A stretch of 64,000 bases of DNA from Sphingobium soli (GTDB lineage Bacteria > Pseudomonadota > Alphaproteobacteria > Sphingomonadales > Sphingomonadaceae), in contig NZ_JAJGNP010000004.1 in assembly GCF_020782245.1 (NCBI RefSeq), positions 248,001-312,000 of the forward strand, written 5' to 3'. Of the stretch, positions 18,535-25,938 are shown piece after piece. The position numbers were made by a program, and so were the translations under genes. The notes under the pieces are model-generated. The model ran no database searches. It was not told the origin of the DNA and saw only the letters and a program-made list of their open reading frames with translations. Within the stretch, counting starts at the first letter, position 1; every line of letters begins with the position of its first letter.

Positions 18535-18847
18535 AAACTCACCAGAAACTCACCGCGCGCGGACTGCCGATTCTGATCGCGGATTGACCTTTTTCGGCGC
18601 AAATCCTACGGCTCTAAGCCCTACGCACCCATAGCTCAGCTGGATAGAGCGCTGCCCTCCGAAGGCAGAGGCCAGAGGTTCGAATCCTCTTGGGTGCGCC
18701 AAAAATCTCCAACAAAATCAAGCGGTTGAGAGGATAAAGCCTCTCCATTCTACCGCGTCGCCGATCACAAAAACTCACCACCTTTGAGTGCGATGACGGC
18801 AGAAGCCATTGATTTCCTTTAAAAAATCTTGGGTTCAAAACTCACCA
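18535..18847 (+). repeat. Four direct copies of AAACTCACCA/G around tRNA-Arg
   Basis: Copies at 18535-18544, 18546-18555 (ending in G), 18771-18780 and 18838-18847, all in the same orientation, two on each side of the tRNA gene. Spacing and placement are as expected of arm-type binding sites for a tyrosine integrase whose core site lies in the tRNA. The function is inferred. Confidence 0.55.
18625..18701 (+). tRNA. tRNA-Arg (anticodon CCG)
   Basis: 77 nt including an encoded CCA. The acceptor stem gcaccca pairs with tgggtgc, the D arm is agctcagctggatagagc, and the anticodon stem ctgcc/ggcag encloses loop ctccgaa, giving anticodon CCG (reads CGG). The T arm is agagg-ttcgaat-cctct. All four stems close without mismatch. 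The gene marks the border between chromosomal genes and the mobile element. Confidence 0.97.
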
Positions 18848-19156
18848 AGGATTGATAGAGACCAGATCAAGGCCGGGCCACAAGCCGCGGTCCGCTGTCC
18901 TCGCTGTCGAGTGTGCGCATTCCGCAGCCTCGGCCACGATAGTTCATCTGGGTTTCAGTATGCGGGCACCCCCTACCAAATGGGAAGGCTTCCCCTCACG
19001 GCCTCGCAGATCGTGGACACATAATTCCAATTAGCGGGCCATTGATTCGGTCGTGTCCCAGACCGCAGGCATTCGCTGGCGGCCAGCTCGGCGGCGCGGC
19101 TTTTTGAGGCCTTTCCCCCGCTGGGGCGCCCCGGTCCAGACCCTGTCGTAGTCAGG
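18702..19156. other. Non-coding element end with repeats
   Basis: 455 bp without a credible gene. It holds two of the AAACTCACCA copies and the left copy of the 48-bp direct repeat (18934-18981). An open frame on the minus strand is only the reverse of the tRNA. Confidence 0.6.
18934..18981. repeat. 48-bp direct repeat, left copy
   Basis: Matches 27169-27216 in the same orientation at 46 of 48 positions (differences at 18946 and 18973). Sequence outside the 48 bp differs apart from a loosely similar ttcccct stretch. The two copies bracket the defence cassette exactly, with no other gene included. Confidence 0.85.
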
Positions 19157-19196
19157 TTGAAAATTGTCAGAAAACCGCGTATATTTCTGACAGGAG
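19157..19196 (+). promoter_or_regulatory. Promoter with palindromic operator for the defence operon
   Basis: TTGAAA (19157-19162), 17-bp spacer, TATATT (19180-19185): both hexamers 5/6 to the sigma-70 consensus. A perfect inverted repeat TGTCAGAAA (19165-19173) / TTTCTGACA (19184-19192) with a 10-bp spacer overlaps the -10 box. AbiEi antitoxins are known to repress their own operon by binding inverted repeats, so this is the probable AbiEi operator. AGGAG at 19192-19196 is the ribosome binding site of the GTG start. Confidence 0.75.
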
Positions 19197-19203
19197 AATT
19201 ATC

Positions 19204-19797
19204 GTGCAGCGACTGACCGAACAGATTCTGGCGCATGCCGAGGGCTTGCCCGAGGGCGCTCCGATCGCGGCGAAGAGCCTGCTCCATCTCGGCAATCGCG
19301 CCGCAGTGGACCAGGCATTGTCGCGACTGGTTGAACGCGGCCGGCTGATGCGCGCCGGGCGCGGCGTCTATCTGCGCCCGGTTTCAAGCCGGTTCGGCGT
19401 TCGGGCGCCCTCCGTCGAGAAGGCCGTCGAAGCCCTCGCGGTTCAGCGCGGCGAAGTCATCGTGTCGAACGGCGCTGCCGCCGCCAATGCGCTCGGGCTC
19501 ACAACCCAGGTGCCGGTCCGGTCGGTCTATCTGACATCCGGCCGTAGCCGGACGATGAATCTCGGCCAGCAGGTCGTCGAGCTGCGGCACGCTCCGCGCT
19601 GGCAGTTGGCGCTGGCGGATCGGCCCGCCGGACAGGCCGTGCGCGCGCTTGCCTGGCTGGGACCGGAGAAGGCGGAAGCGGCCTTGGAGACATTGAAACG
19701 CAAGCTGCCGTCTTCGACATTCGGCGAACTTGTCGCGGCAGCACCCCAGCTCCCGAGCTGGCTCGCCAGATCGGTCGGCAAGGTCGCGCATGGCTGA
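19204..19797 (+). CDS. abiEi: Type IV antitoxin, AbiEi family (DUF6088-like)
   Basis: 197-residue AbiEi-type antitoxin and autorepressor. The N-terminal 60 residues form a winged helix (AVDQALSRLVERGRLMRAGRGVYL); the C-terminal domain (VIVSNGAAAANALGLTTQVP, VYLTSGRSRTMNLG) is typical of AbiEi/DUF6088. Start GTG 19204 has AGGAG at 7 nt. Type IV antitoxins counter the toxin's effect without binding it and repress transcription through inverted repeats; the matching palindrome lies just upstream. It overlaps the toxin gene by 8 nt. As the first gene it is placed to control everything downstream. Confidence 0.85.
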   Translation: MQRLTEQILAHAEGLPEGAPIAAKSLLHLGNRAAVDQALSRLVERGRLMRAGRGVYLRPVSSRFGVRAPSVEKAVEALAVQRGEVIVSNGAAAANALGLTTQVPVRSVYLTSGRSRTMNLGQQVVELRHAPRWQLALADRPAGQAVRALAWLGPEKAEAALETLKRKLPSSTFGELVAAAPQLPSWLARSVGKVAHG

Positions 19798-20806
19798 GGC
19801 GTTCCTCACATTGTCGGCGGACGATCGGCGCGAGGCCCTGGCCGTCGCCGCCGATCGATCCGGGCGCCCGCTCCATCTGCTGGAAAAGGATGTGTGGGTC
19901 GTCTGGACCCTCGCAACGCTGTTCGGGTCCGATCTTGGCGAGCACCTCGTGTTCAAGGGCGGCACGTCGCTGTCGAAGGCGTATCACGTCATCCGGCGCT
20001 TTTCCGAGGATGTGGATCTCACCTACGACATTCGCGCCATCGCTCCCGATCTGGTGGGCGAGAACGGCGAGGCCCTGCCGAAAAACCGCAGCGAGGAGAA
20101 GCGGTGGTCGAAGGCCGTCCGGCACCGCCTGCCCGAGTGGGTCGACGGAACGGTCCGACCTCTCCTTGCCGGCGCGATCGAGGCGCAATCGCTGCCAGCG
20201 ACGCTCAGGGTCGAGGGCGACAAATTGTTCGTTGACTACGAAGCGACGTCGTCGGGGTCGGGCTATGTGGCTCCAAGCGTGATGCTGGAGTTCGGCGCCC
20301 GCTCGACGGGAGAGCCGGCCAGCCCGCGCGATGTCGTGTGCGACGCGGCCGGGCTGATCGAAGGCGTCGAATTTCCAATGGCGCGGCCGCGGGTGATGCG
20401 TGCTGAGCGGACCTTCTGGGAGAAGGCGACGGCGATGCACGTCTTCTGCCTGCAGGAACGGCTACGCGGCGAACGCTTCGCCCGCCACTGGCACGATGTC
20501 GTTCGGCTTGATGATGCGGGGATCGCTGTCGCCGCGATGTCCGATCGCGACCTCGCCGGCGCGGTTGCTCGCCACAAGAGCATGTTCTTCGCGGAGAAAG
20601 CGGCCGATGGCGAGGCCATCGACTATGAAGCCGCCGTGGGCGGCAAGCTGCTGCTCGCCCCGAGTGGTGAAGCGCGCGCGGCATTGGCCACAGACTATGC
20701 GCGCATGGTCGAAGACGGGCTGCTGCTCGAAGATGCCGAGCCGTTTGAGGCGCTGATCGAGCGATGCGCAGACATCGCCGAACGCGCGAACGATGCGGCA
20801 CGATAG
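19790..20806 (+). CDS. abiEii: AbiEii/AbiGii nucleotidyltransferase toxin
   Basis: 338-residue toxin of the DUF1814/AbiEii family. The nucleotidyltransferase core is visible as FKGGTSLSKAYHVIRRFSEDVDLTYD (the Gly-Ser and Asp-x-Asp motifs); a conserved RAERTFWEKATAMHVFC and RHWHDVVRLDD follow in the C-terminal half. Related toxins add nucleotides to tRNA 3' ends and stop translation, giving abortive infection. ATG 19790 overlaps the antitoxin stop by 8 nt. Its stop lies 17 nt before the hamA start, so the toxin-antitoxin pair is joined to the helicase-nuclease pair in one operon. Confidence 0.87.
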   Translation: MAEAFLTLSADDRREALAVAADRSGRPLHLLEKDVWVVWTLATLFGSDLGEHLVFKGGTSLSKAYHVIRRFSEDVDLTYDIRAIAPDLVGENGEALPKNRSEEKRWSKAVRHRLPEWVDGTVRPLLAGAIEAQSLPATLRVEGDKLFVDYEATSSGSGYVAPSVMLEFGARSTGEPASPRDVVCDAAGLIEGVEFPMARPRVMRAERTFWEKATAMHVFCLQERLRGERFARHWHDVVRLDDAGIAVAAMSDRDLAGAVARHKSMFFAEKAADGEAIDYEAAVGGKLLLAPSGEARAALATDYARMVEDGLLLEDAEPFEALIERCADIAERANDAAR

Positions 20807-20823
20807 GGGGAGTTGGGGAAAGC

Positions 20824-21606
20824 GTGGGGCTATACAAAAATTGGTGTGACGCCACCAGGGAGAAGGACAAGCGCAAGCGCTACTGGACCTATGTCGAGAA
20901 GGACGGCGGCCGCGATGAAATTCGCGATGATCTCGCCGAGACCATCCGCTCACACTACGACCGGCTCGAACGCATCGCCGAGGACGTGGAGCGGCTCGGC
21001 TACAACGTCGCCGCCAAGATTCTCAGCGAGGCGATGCCGCAGACGCCCAAGGGCCGCTCCGGCGATCTCGGTGAAATTCTCGCGACCGAGCTGGTCGAAG
21101 AGGAGATCGGCCTGCGCGTCCCTGTGCGCCGCCTCCGCTACAAGGACGGCCGTAACATGGCCATGCGCGGCGACGACTTCATTGGCGCCGGTTACGATGC
21201 GGCCGGCGAGAAGCTCTGGCTCCTGAAGGGCGAAGCCAAGAGCAACAAGGTGCTCGGCAAGACCACGGTCACGAGCGCCCGCAAGGTGCTCAACCGCGAC
21301 AACGGCCGCTGCACGCCCGATTCCCTGCTGTTCGTCGCCAATCGCCTGCTTGAGAGCAACGATCCGGACGACAATGAGCTGGGTCGCAGCCTTCGCGACG
21401 AAGTGGGCCTGAAAACCCTCCGCGCCGATCGCATCGACCACATGCTCTTCACCGTGTCGGGCAACGGCCCTCACGCTTCGCTGAAGGATGACCTCGACGC
21501 CACCGGGACCAACCGGGACCATTACGTCGTGAACATCCACGTCGAGGACCACCAGGACTTCATCGCAGCCATGTATCAGGAGGCGGAAGACCTTGGAGAC
21601 GATTGA
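20824..21606 (+). CDS. hamA: Hachiman effector nuclease HamA (DUF1837)
   Basis: 260-residue protein with the DUF1837/HamA C-terminal domain. A PD-(D/E)xK nuclease site can be read: Glu84 in GDLGEILATEL, Asp117/Asp118 in MRGDDFIGAGY and Glu137-x-Lys139 in LLKGEAKSN. In Hachiman, HamA is the DNase that HamB holds in check until DNA damage or infection releases it. GTG 20824 has GGGGA about 4 nt upstream; ATG 20764 would overlap the toxin gene and is less likely. It overlaps hamB by 14 nt, the arrangement of known Hachiman loci. The family call rests on motifs and the partner gene. Confidence 0.75.
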   Translation: MGLYKNWCDATREKDKRKRYWTYVEKDGGRDEIRDDLAETIRSHYDRLERIAEDVERLGYNVAAKILSEAMPQTPKGRSGDLGEILATELVEEEIGLRVPVRRLRYKDGRNMAMRGDDFIGAGYDAAGEKLWLLKGEAKSNKVLGKTTVTSARKVLNRDNGRCTPDSLLFVANRLLESNDPDDNELGRSLRDEVGLKTLRADRIDHMLFTVSGNGPHASLKDDLDATGTNRDHYVVNIHVEDHQDFIAAMYQEAEDLGDD

Positions 21607-24600
21607 CGAACTGACCGCGTTCCTAGCGACCGCAACCGTCGACGGCATCCTCGGGCGCCTGCTCTATCGGGGCGCCGCATGGTCGCTGATGCGCGAGGAT
21701 GGCGTGTTGCCCGCTAATGCGCCGCCCCTCGGCGCGACGATCGAAACCGACCTTGCCGAGCATGGTTTTGCCCTGCTTCGGGGCGCGATGGCCCTGCGCG
21801 CTCAGGCTGGCGCTTCCGAACTGACCAGCAAGGCGTTCGAGCGTGCCGCCAACGCCTTCGAAGCCCTCGTGCGCAACGGCGATCTGGAGTCGCCCGACCG
21901 CGGTTTCCGCCGCACGCTTGCCGCTGCGGCCTACCACCTGGCCGGCTTTTCGGCCGTCGCCTATTCGCTCTTCAACGAGACTGCGGACGATCTCAATGCT
22001 TCGCCAGGCGAAACGGCGATCCGGCACCTGATCCTGCGCGATCTCGGCCAGCTGCGCGGCTTTGTTCGCGTGTGGCTGGACGATGAGGCGCACGGCGACG
22101 AGCAGATCGCCGGAACGCTGACAGGCGAAGACCCCGACATCGACGAGGCGCTGTCGACTATCCTCAACACGACGATCTGCCGGGCTCTGGCGCATTTTGA
22201 CTTCGCGCTCGAGACGGGCGAGTCCGAGCCGATCGAGACTGCGCGGGCATTGCTCGCCACTGCGGTCAGTCTGGCAGACAACGCGGAGAATGTTCCACTT
22301 TGGTGGATATCGAACCTCTGCCGTCACCTGATCGATGACCTCTGGCGGCATTCGCTGCACGAGAATCTGCCGACCGAGCCGCCGGAAGGGACGGAGGAAA
22401 AATACCCGGACCTGCGCCGGCTGTTCATCTCGTCGCTCTACGCGCGCAAGACGTCCGAGGTGGAGTTATGGCCATCGCAGCGCGAAGCCGCCCAGCGTTC
22501 CACGGACGTCACCGACGATCTGGTCGTCGCCTTGCCGACCAGCGCCGGTAAGACGCGCGTGGCCGAGATCGCCGCGCTGATGACCTTGTCGTCGGCGCGC
22601 CGGGTGCTGATCGTCACACCGCTGCGCGCCCTTTCCGCCCAGACAGAGCGATCCTTCAGAAAGACCTTCGCGCCCCTCGGGTTCAGCGTCTCCTCGCTTT
22701 ATGGCGCCAGCGGCCTCTCGGCTGGCGATGAAGACGCGCTGCGCACCCGTGAGATCATCATCGCGACGCCCGAGAAGCTCGATTTCGCGCTGAGAAGTGA
22801 CCCCTCTCTGATTGATGACGTGGGCCTGATCGTCCTCGATGAAGGCCACATGATCGGTCCTAGCGAGCGCGAGATTCGCTACGAGACGCTGGTTCAGCGT
22901 CTGCTCCGACGCGGGGACGCGGGCGACCGCCGGATTGTGTGTCTTTCTGCCATCCTGCCCAGCGGCGACGAATTGGATGATCTCACCGCCTGGATTCGCT
23001 CAGACGAGCCGGGCGAGCCTGTGCGCTCTGACTGGCGTCCTACACGGCAGCGGTTTGGTGCGCTGACGTGGCGCGGCAAGGACGCGCTGCTCCGGCTCGA
23101 CCTGGATGAAGATGGTCCGTTCCTCGACAAATTCGTCGTGGAGAAACCGGCGCTCGGGAGGGAGAAGAAGCCCTATCCGCGCAAGAACTCGCACCTCGCC
23201 TTGTTCGCGGCATGGGAGTTCGCCAGCCAGGGCAAGCGGACCTTAATCTTCTCCACGCAGGCGAACTGGGTCGAGAGCTACGGTAAACAGGTCGTGGACC
23301 TCTGCAAGCGCGGCTATCTGGAATCGCTGCTGGAGGATAAGGCGTCGATCGCCCGCGCTCTGGAGGTCGGCAATGAATGGCTGGGTGAGGACCATCCCGC
23401 TGTCGCCTGCCTCAAGCAGGGCGTTGCCATCCACCATGGTCGGCTGCCGAGCCCGTTTTTGCGCGAGCTGGAAGCCCTGCTGTCTGAGGGCGTCCTGAAA
23501 GTCATAGTCGCGTCGCCGACGCTCTCGCAGGGTCTCAATCTCAACGCCGCCGTGCTCTTGGTGCCTGCGTTGTATCGTGCCGGCGAGAAGATCAAAGGCG
23601 AAGAGTTTGCGAACGTTGCCGGCCGAGCCGGACGCGCCTTCGTCGACGTCGAGGGACTCATTGTCCACGTCATGTTCGACAATATTAACTGGCGAAAAAA
23701 AGAATGGGGCAAGCTGGTTGCCTCCGCCAAAGCTCGCACGCTGAAAAGCGGCCTCATCCAGATCGTCGCCGAGATTCTTGAGCGGCTGTCCCGCGAAGGT
23801 GTTCTGGATCGCGACGATGCCTGGGAATATCTCGCTAATGCGCGCGAAGCTTGGAGGTCGTCGGAGGAGGAAGCATCTCTGGCCGAGCGCTTGGCTGCTG
23901 CAAGACAGAATGATGGCGATGTCGCTCATGACGACGAAGAAGAAGATGATGATGATGACGATGCGGAAGAGACCATCGAAGAGGAGCCTCTGTCGCAGAT
24001 AGTCGAACGTCTAGACGCGACTGTGTTTGGTCTCATTGAAGCGCTCGATTCTGATAGGGCCGATTTGCCGAAGCTTTTGGACGAGGCCCTCAGAGGATCG
24101 CTCTGGGCTCGTCAGATCGCCCGCGAGGACGAAGACGTAGCTCCTCTGCACAAGCGAGTAATCGAGGCGCGAGCTGATCTCATCTGGAAGACGACCACCG
24201 CGCCGGCCCGGCGCGGTCATTTCGCCATGGGTGTTGGACTGGAAGCAGGCCTTGCAATTGATGCCATGGCTGACGTGTTGGCCGAACTCCTCGACCGCGC
24301 AGACGTAGCGGCACTGAGCGGCGATATTGATGAACTAGTCGAGACCCTTGGCGGCCTTGGAGAGCGGCTTTTGTTCATGCGTCCGTTCATCCCCAGCAAG
24401 AACAACGCGCTGCCTGCGAATTGGAAGGCAATCCTGCATAGTTGGGTGTCGGGCGAGGATGTGGCCAAGATCGGGCCCCAGAACATGCGGGCGGTCGAAG
24501 AGGCCTTCACCTACCGTTTGGTTTGGGCTCTGGAGGCTGTCCGCACTCGCCGCATGTCTCTCGGGTGGTCGCCAGACACGGTGGCGGGCGGTGCCGCGGC

Positions 24601-25108
24601 GGCGGTCGAAACCGGCGTCCCGCAATTCATGATGTCGATGCTGATCCGCGCGGGCCTACCGTCACGGCGCGCGGCCATGGCGGCGATCGAGGATGCCAAG
24701 CCGGTCTTCGTCACGCCCGCCGAGATGCGTGCCTGGCTCGAATCCGACGACATCACGGCCTACACGGACGCCGGCGGCTGGCCCACGCCCGACACCGCTG
24801 CGCTATGGGCGCGCTTCCGAACCGAAGCCCTCAGTGGCGGCATCCAGAAGTGGTCGGTCGAAAACTATAAGCGCTTGCTGGACGTCGCAGCTGCACCGCC
24901 CGCCGGTCTCTATCGGATCGTCACCGATGAGGGTGACGGGCGGACCTGGCTGACGACGCCCGATTACCAGCAGGTTGCCGTCTTCAAGAAGCCGGCGGTC
25001 GATCCCAAGCCCAGCCTCTTTTCAGGCCGATTGCCCGGCGACACCAGGTTGGTGGAGACGTTGCGTGTCGGTCGCGGGAAACTGCGCTGGCCGACGGCCG
25101 ATGCGTAA
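21593..25108 (+). CDS. hamB: Hachiman helicase HamB (SF2 DEAD/DEAH)
   Basis: 1171-residue superfamily 2 helicase. An N-terminal helical region (1-290) precedes a Q-motif-like LWPSQREAA, Walker A PTSAGKTRVAE (Lys320), VTPLRALSAQTE (motif Ia), LDEGH (416-419 region, motif II), LSAILPSGDE (motif III-like) and NVAGRAGRAF (677-681, motif VI). An unusual run of Asp/Glu lies at about 780-800 (DDEEEDDDDDDAEET), then a long C-terminal region. In Hachiman the helicase scans DNA and restrains HamA. TTG 21593 lies inside the hamA end. The length is at the upper side for the family. The acidic run may act as a flexible or DNA-mimic linker (inference). Confidence 0.8.
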   Translation: METIDELTAFLATATVDGILGRLLYRGAAWSLMREDGVLPANAPPLGATIETDLAEHGFALLRGAMALRAQAGASELTSKAFERAANAFEALVRNGDLESPDRGFRRTLAAAAYHLAGFSAVAYSLFNETADDLNASPGETAIRHLILRDLGQLRGFVRVWLDDEAHGDEQIAGTLTGEDPDIDEALSTILNTTICRALAHFDFALETGESEPIETARALLATAVSLADNAENVPLWWISNLCRHLIDDLWRHSLHENLPTEPPEGTEEKYPDLRRLFISSLYARKTSEVELWPSQREAAQRSTDVTDDLVVALPTSAGKTRVAEIAALMTLSSARRVLIVTPLRALSAQTERSFRKTFAPLGFSVSSLYGASGLSAGDEDALRTREIIIATPEKLDFALRSDPSLIDDVGLIVLDEGHMIGPSEREIRYETLVQRLLRRGDAGDRRIVCLSAILPSGDELDDLTAWIRSDEPGEPVRSDWRPTRQRFGALTWRGKDALLRLDLDEDGPFLDKFVVEKPALGREKKPYPRKNSHLALFAAWEFASQGKRTLIFSTQANWVESYGKQVVDLCKRGYLESLLEDKASIARALEVGNEWLGEDHPAVACLKQGVAIHHGRLPSPFLRELEALLSEGVLKVIVASPTLSQGLNLNAAVLLVPALYRAGEKIKGEEFANVAGRAGRAFVDVEGLIVHVMFDNINWRKKEWGKLVASAKARTLKSGLIQIVAEILERLSREGVLDRDDAWEYLANAREAWRSSEEEASLAERLAAARQNDGDVAHDDEEEDDDDDDAEETIEEEPLSQIVERLDATVFGLIEALDSDRADLPKLLDEALRGSLWARQIAREDEDVAPLHKRVIEARADLIWKTTTAPARRGHFAMGVGLEAGLAIDAMADVLAELLDRADVAALSGDIDELVETLGGLGERLLFMRPFIPSKNNALPANWKAILHSWVSGEDVAKIGPQNMRAVEEAFTYRLVWALEAVRTRRMSLGWSPDTVAGGAAAAVETGVPQFMMSMLIRAGLPSRRAAMAAIEDAKPVFVTPAEMRAWLESDDITAYTDAGGWPTPDTAALWARFRTEALSGGIQKWSVENYKRLLDVAAAPPAGLYRIVTDEGDGRTWLTTPDYQQVAVFKKPAVDPKPSLFSGRLPGDTRLVETLRVGRGKLRWPTADA

Positions 25109-25123
25109 CGAGGAACGGTAGCT

Positions 25124-25825
25124 ATGCTCTATGCCTGGGTCGGCGACCAGAAACGTGCACCCGCCGCGAAGGGAGAACGCACGACCTGCCGCGACTGCGG
25201 CGGCCTGCTCACCGCCGTCATGCCTGTTGAGAACACGCCCCACTGGCGGCACAAGGCGGGCGACTGCGATCCCTGGGGCGAGCCTGAGGGACCTTGGCAC
25301 CTCGGCTGGAAAGAACTCTTCGATATGTCCTGCCGCGAGATCGCTTTGCGCGATCCGATGACAGGTGAGCTTCATCGCGCGGGCGTACTGGTCGGGAGCG
25401 GCACGCCCAGGGCAACCGTGCTGGAACTGCAGCACTCCTCGATCAGCGAGGACGAGCGCAATGCGCGGGAGGCCTTCTATCGGCGCGGGCATCGGATGTT
25501 CTGGCTGGTTCACATCCATAGCGAAAGCTCGTTCCTGGGAATCTATTTCGGCATGTCGCTCGATTTCAAATCGCGGGTCGTCCATCTCGACGGCAAGGAA
25601 TTCGCGATCATGCGGTGGATGGGACCGAACAAGCAGTTCATTGAAAAGTGGAAGCGCGCTGCTGCCCACGTCTTCTTCCATGCGGGTCCGTACATCTTCT
25701 ACCTCGCCGGCCCTGGCGTGGCCGCCCGACTCGGAAGCCCATTGAAGCGTGGCGAGTTTGCCCTTTGCGCCCTGACACGCGAAGAGTTTTTGCGGGCGGT
25801 CCACCGGGAGGATGGTGCTCCTTGA
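25124..25825 (+). CDS. CoiA-like nuclease-domain protein
   Basis: 233 residues resembling the competence protein CoiA family. An N-terminal zinc-ribbon-like part (Cys in TCRDCGGLL; HWRHKAGDCD) is followed by a nuclease-like core: WHLGWKELF, then VLELQHSSISEDERNAREAFY, the E-x-Q and Arg...Tyr pattern seen in CoiA and other restriction-endonuclease-fold proteins, and MFWLVH. CoiA itself processes DNA during natural competence, but here the gene follows hamB by 15 nt in a defence operon, so an accessory nuclease or nucleic-acid-processing role is more likely (inference). Its stop overlaps the next start as TTGA. Confidence 0.65.
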   Translation: MLYAWVGDQKRAPAAKGERTTCRDCGGLLTAVMPVENTPHWRHKAGDCDPWGEPEGPWHLGWKELFDMSCREIALRDPMTGELHRAGVLVGSGTPRATVLELQHSSISEDERNAREAFYRRGHRMFWLVHIHSESSFLGIYFGMSLDFKSRVVHLDGKEFAIMRWMGPNKQFIEKWKRAAAHVFFHAGPYIFYLAGPGVAARLGSPLKRGEFALCALTREEFLRAVHREDGAP

Positions 25826-25938
25826 CGGATTATTCGTATCGAGCGTCGCCGCCTCGCGAGCGTGGGGCCAAAATCGGCCGAAACGAGCGGTGCCGGTGCC
25901 AGTCAGGCCGGAAATACAAGCATTGTCACCGCCAATGA
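25822..25938 (+). CDS. 38-residue SEC-C zinc-motif microprotein
   Basis: Short frame starting at TTG 25822, which overlaps the stop of the CoiA-like gene (TTGA), and ending in a TGA that overlaps the ATG of the next gene (ATGA). The product ends in KIGRNERCRCQSGRKYKHCH, a near-perfect SEC-C motif (C-x-C...C-H) known from the SecA tail as a zinc-binding, protein-docking element. There is nothing else in it except a short basic leader. Coupling on both sides and the intact motif argue that it is real. It might instead be read as a C-terminal extension by frameshift from the upstream gene. Confidence 0.6.
   Translation: MTDYSYRASPPRERGAKIGRNERCRCQSGRKYKHCHRQ

Noticed and set aside
18614..18838. 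74-codon open frame on the minus strand containing [16 protein letters not shown]
   Set aside because: It is the antisense of the tRNA-Arg gene, a well-known false gene call.
18702..19156. Integrase gene next to the tRNA
   Set aside because: No frame with tyrosine-recombinase motifs in either strand near the junction; it may lie at the other end of the element.
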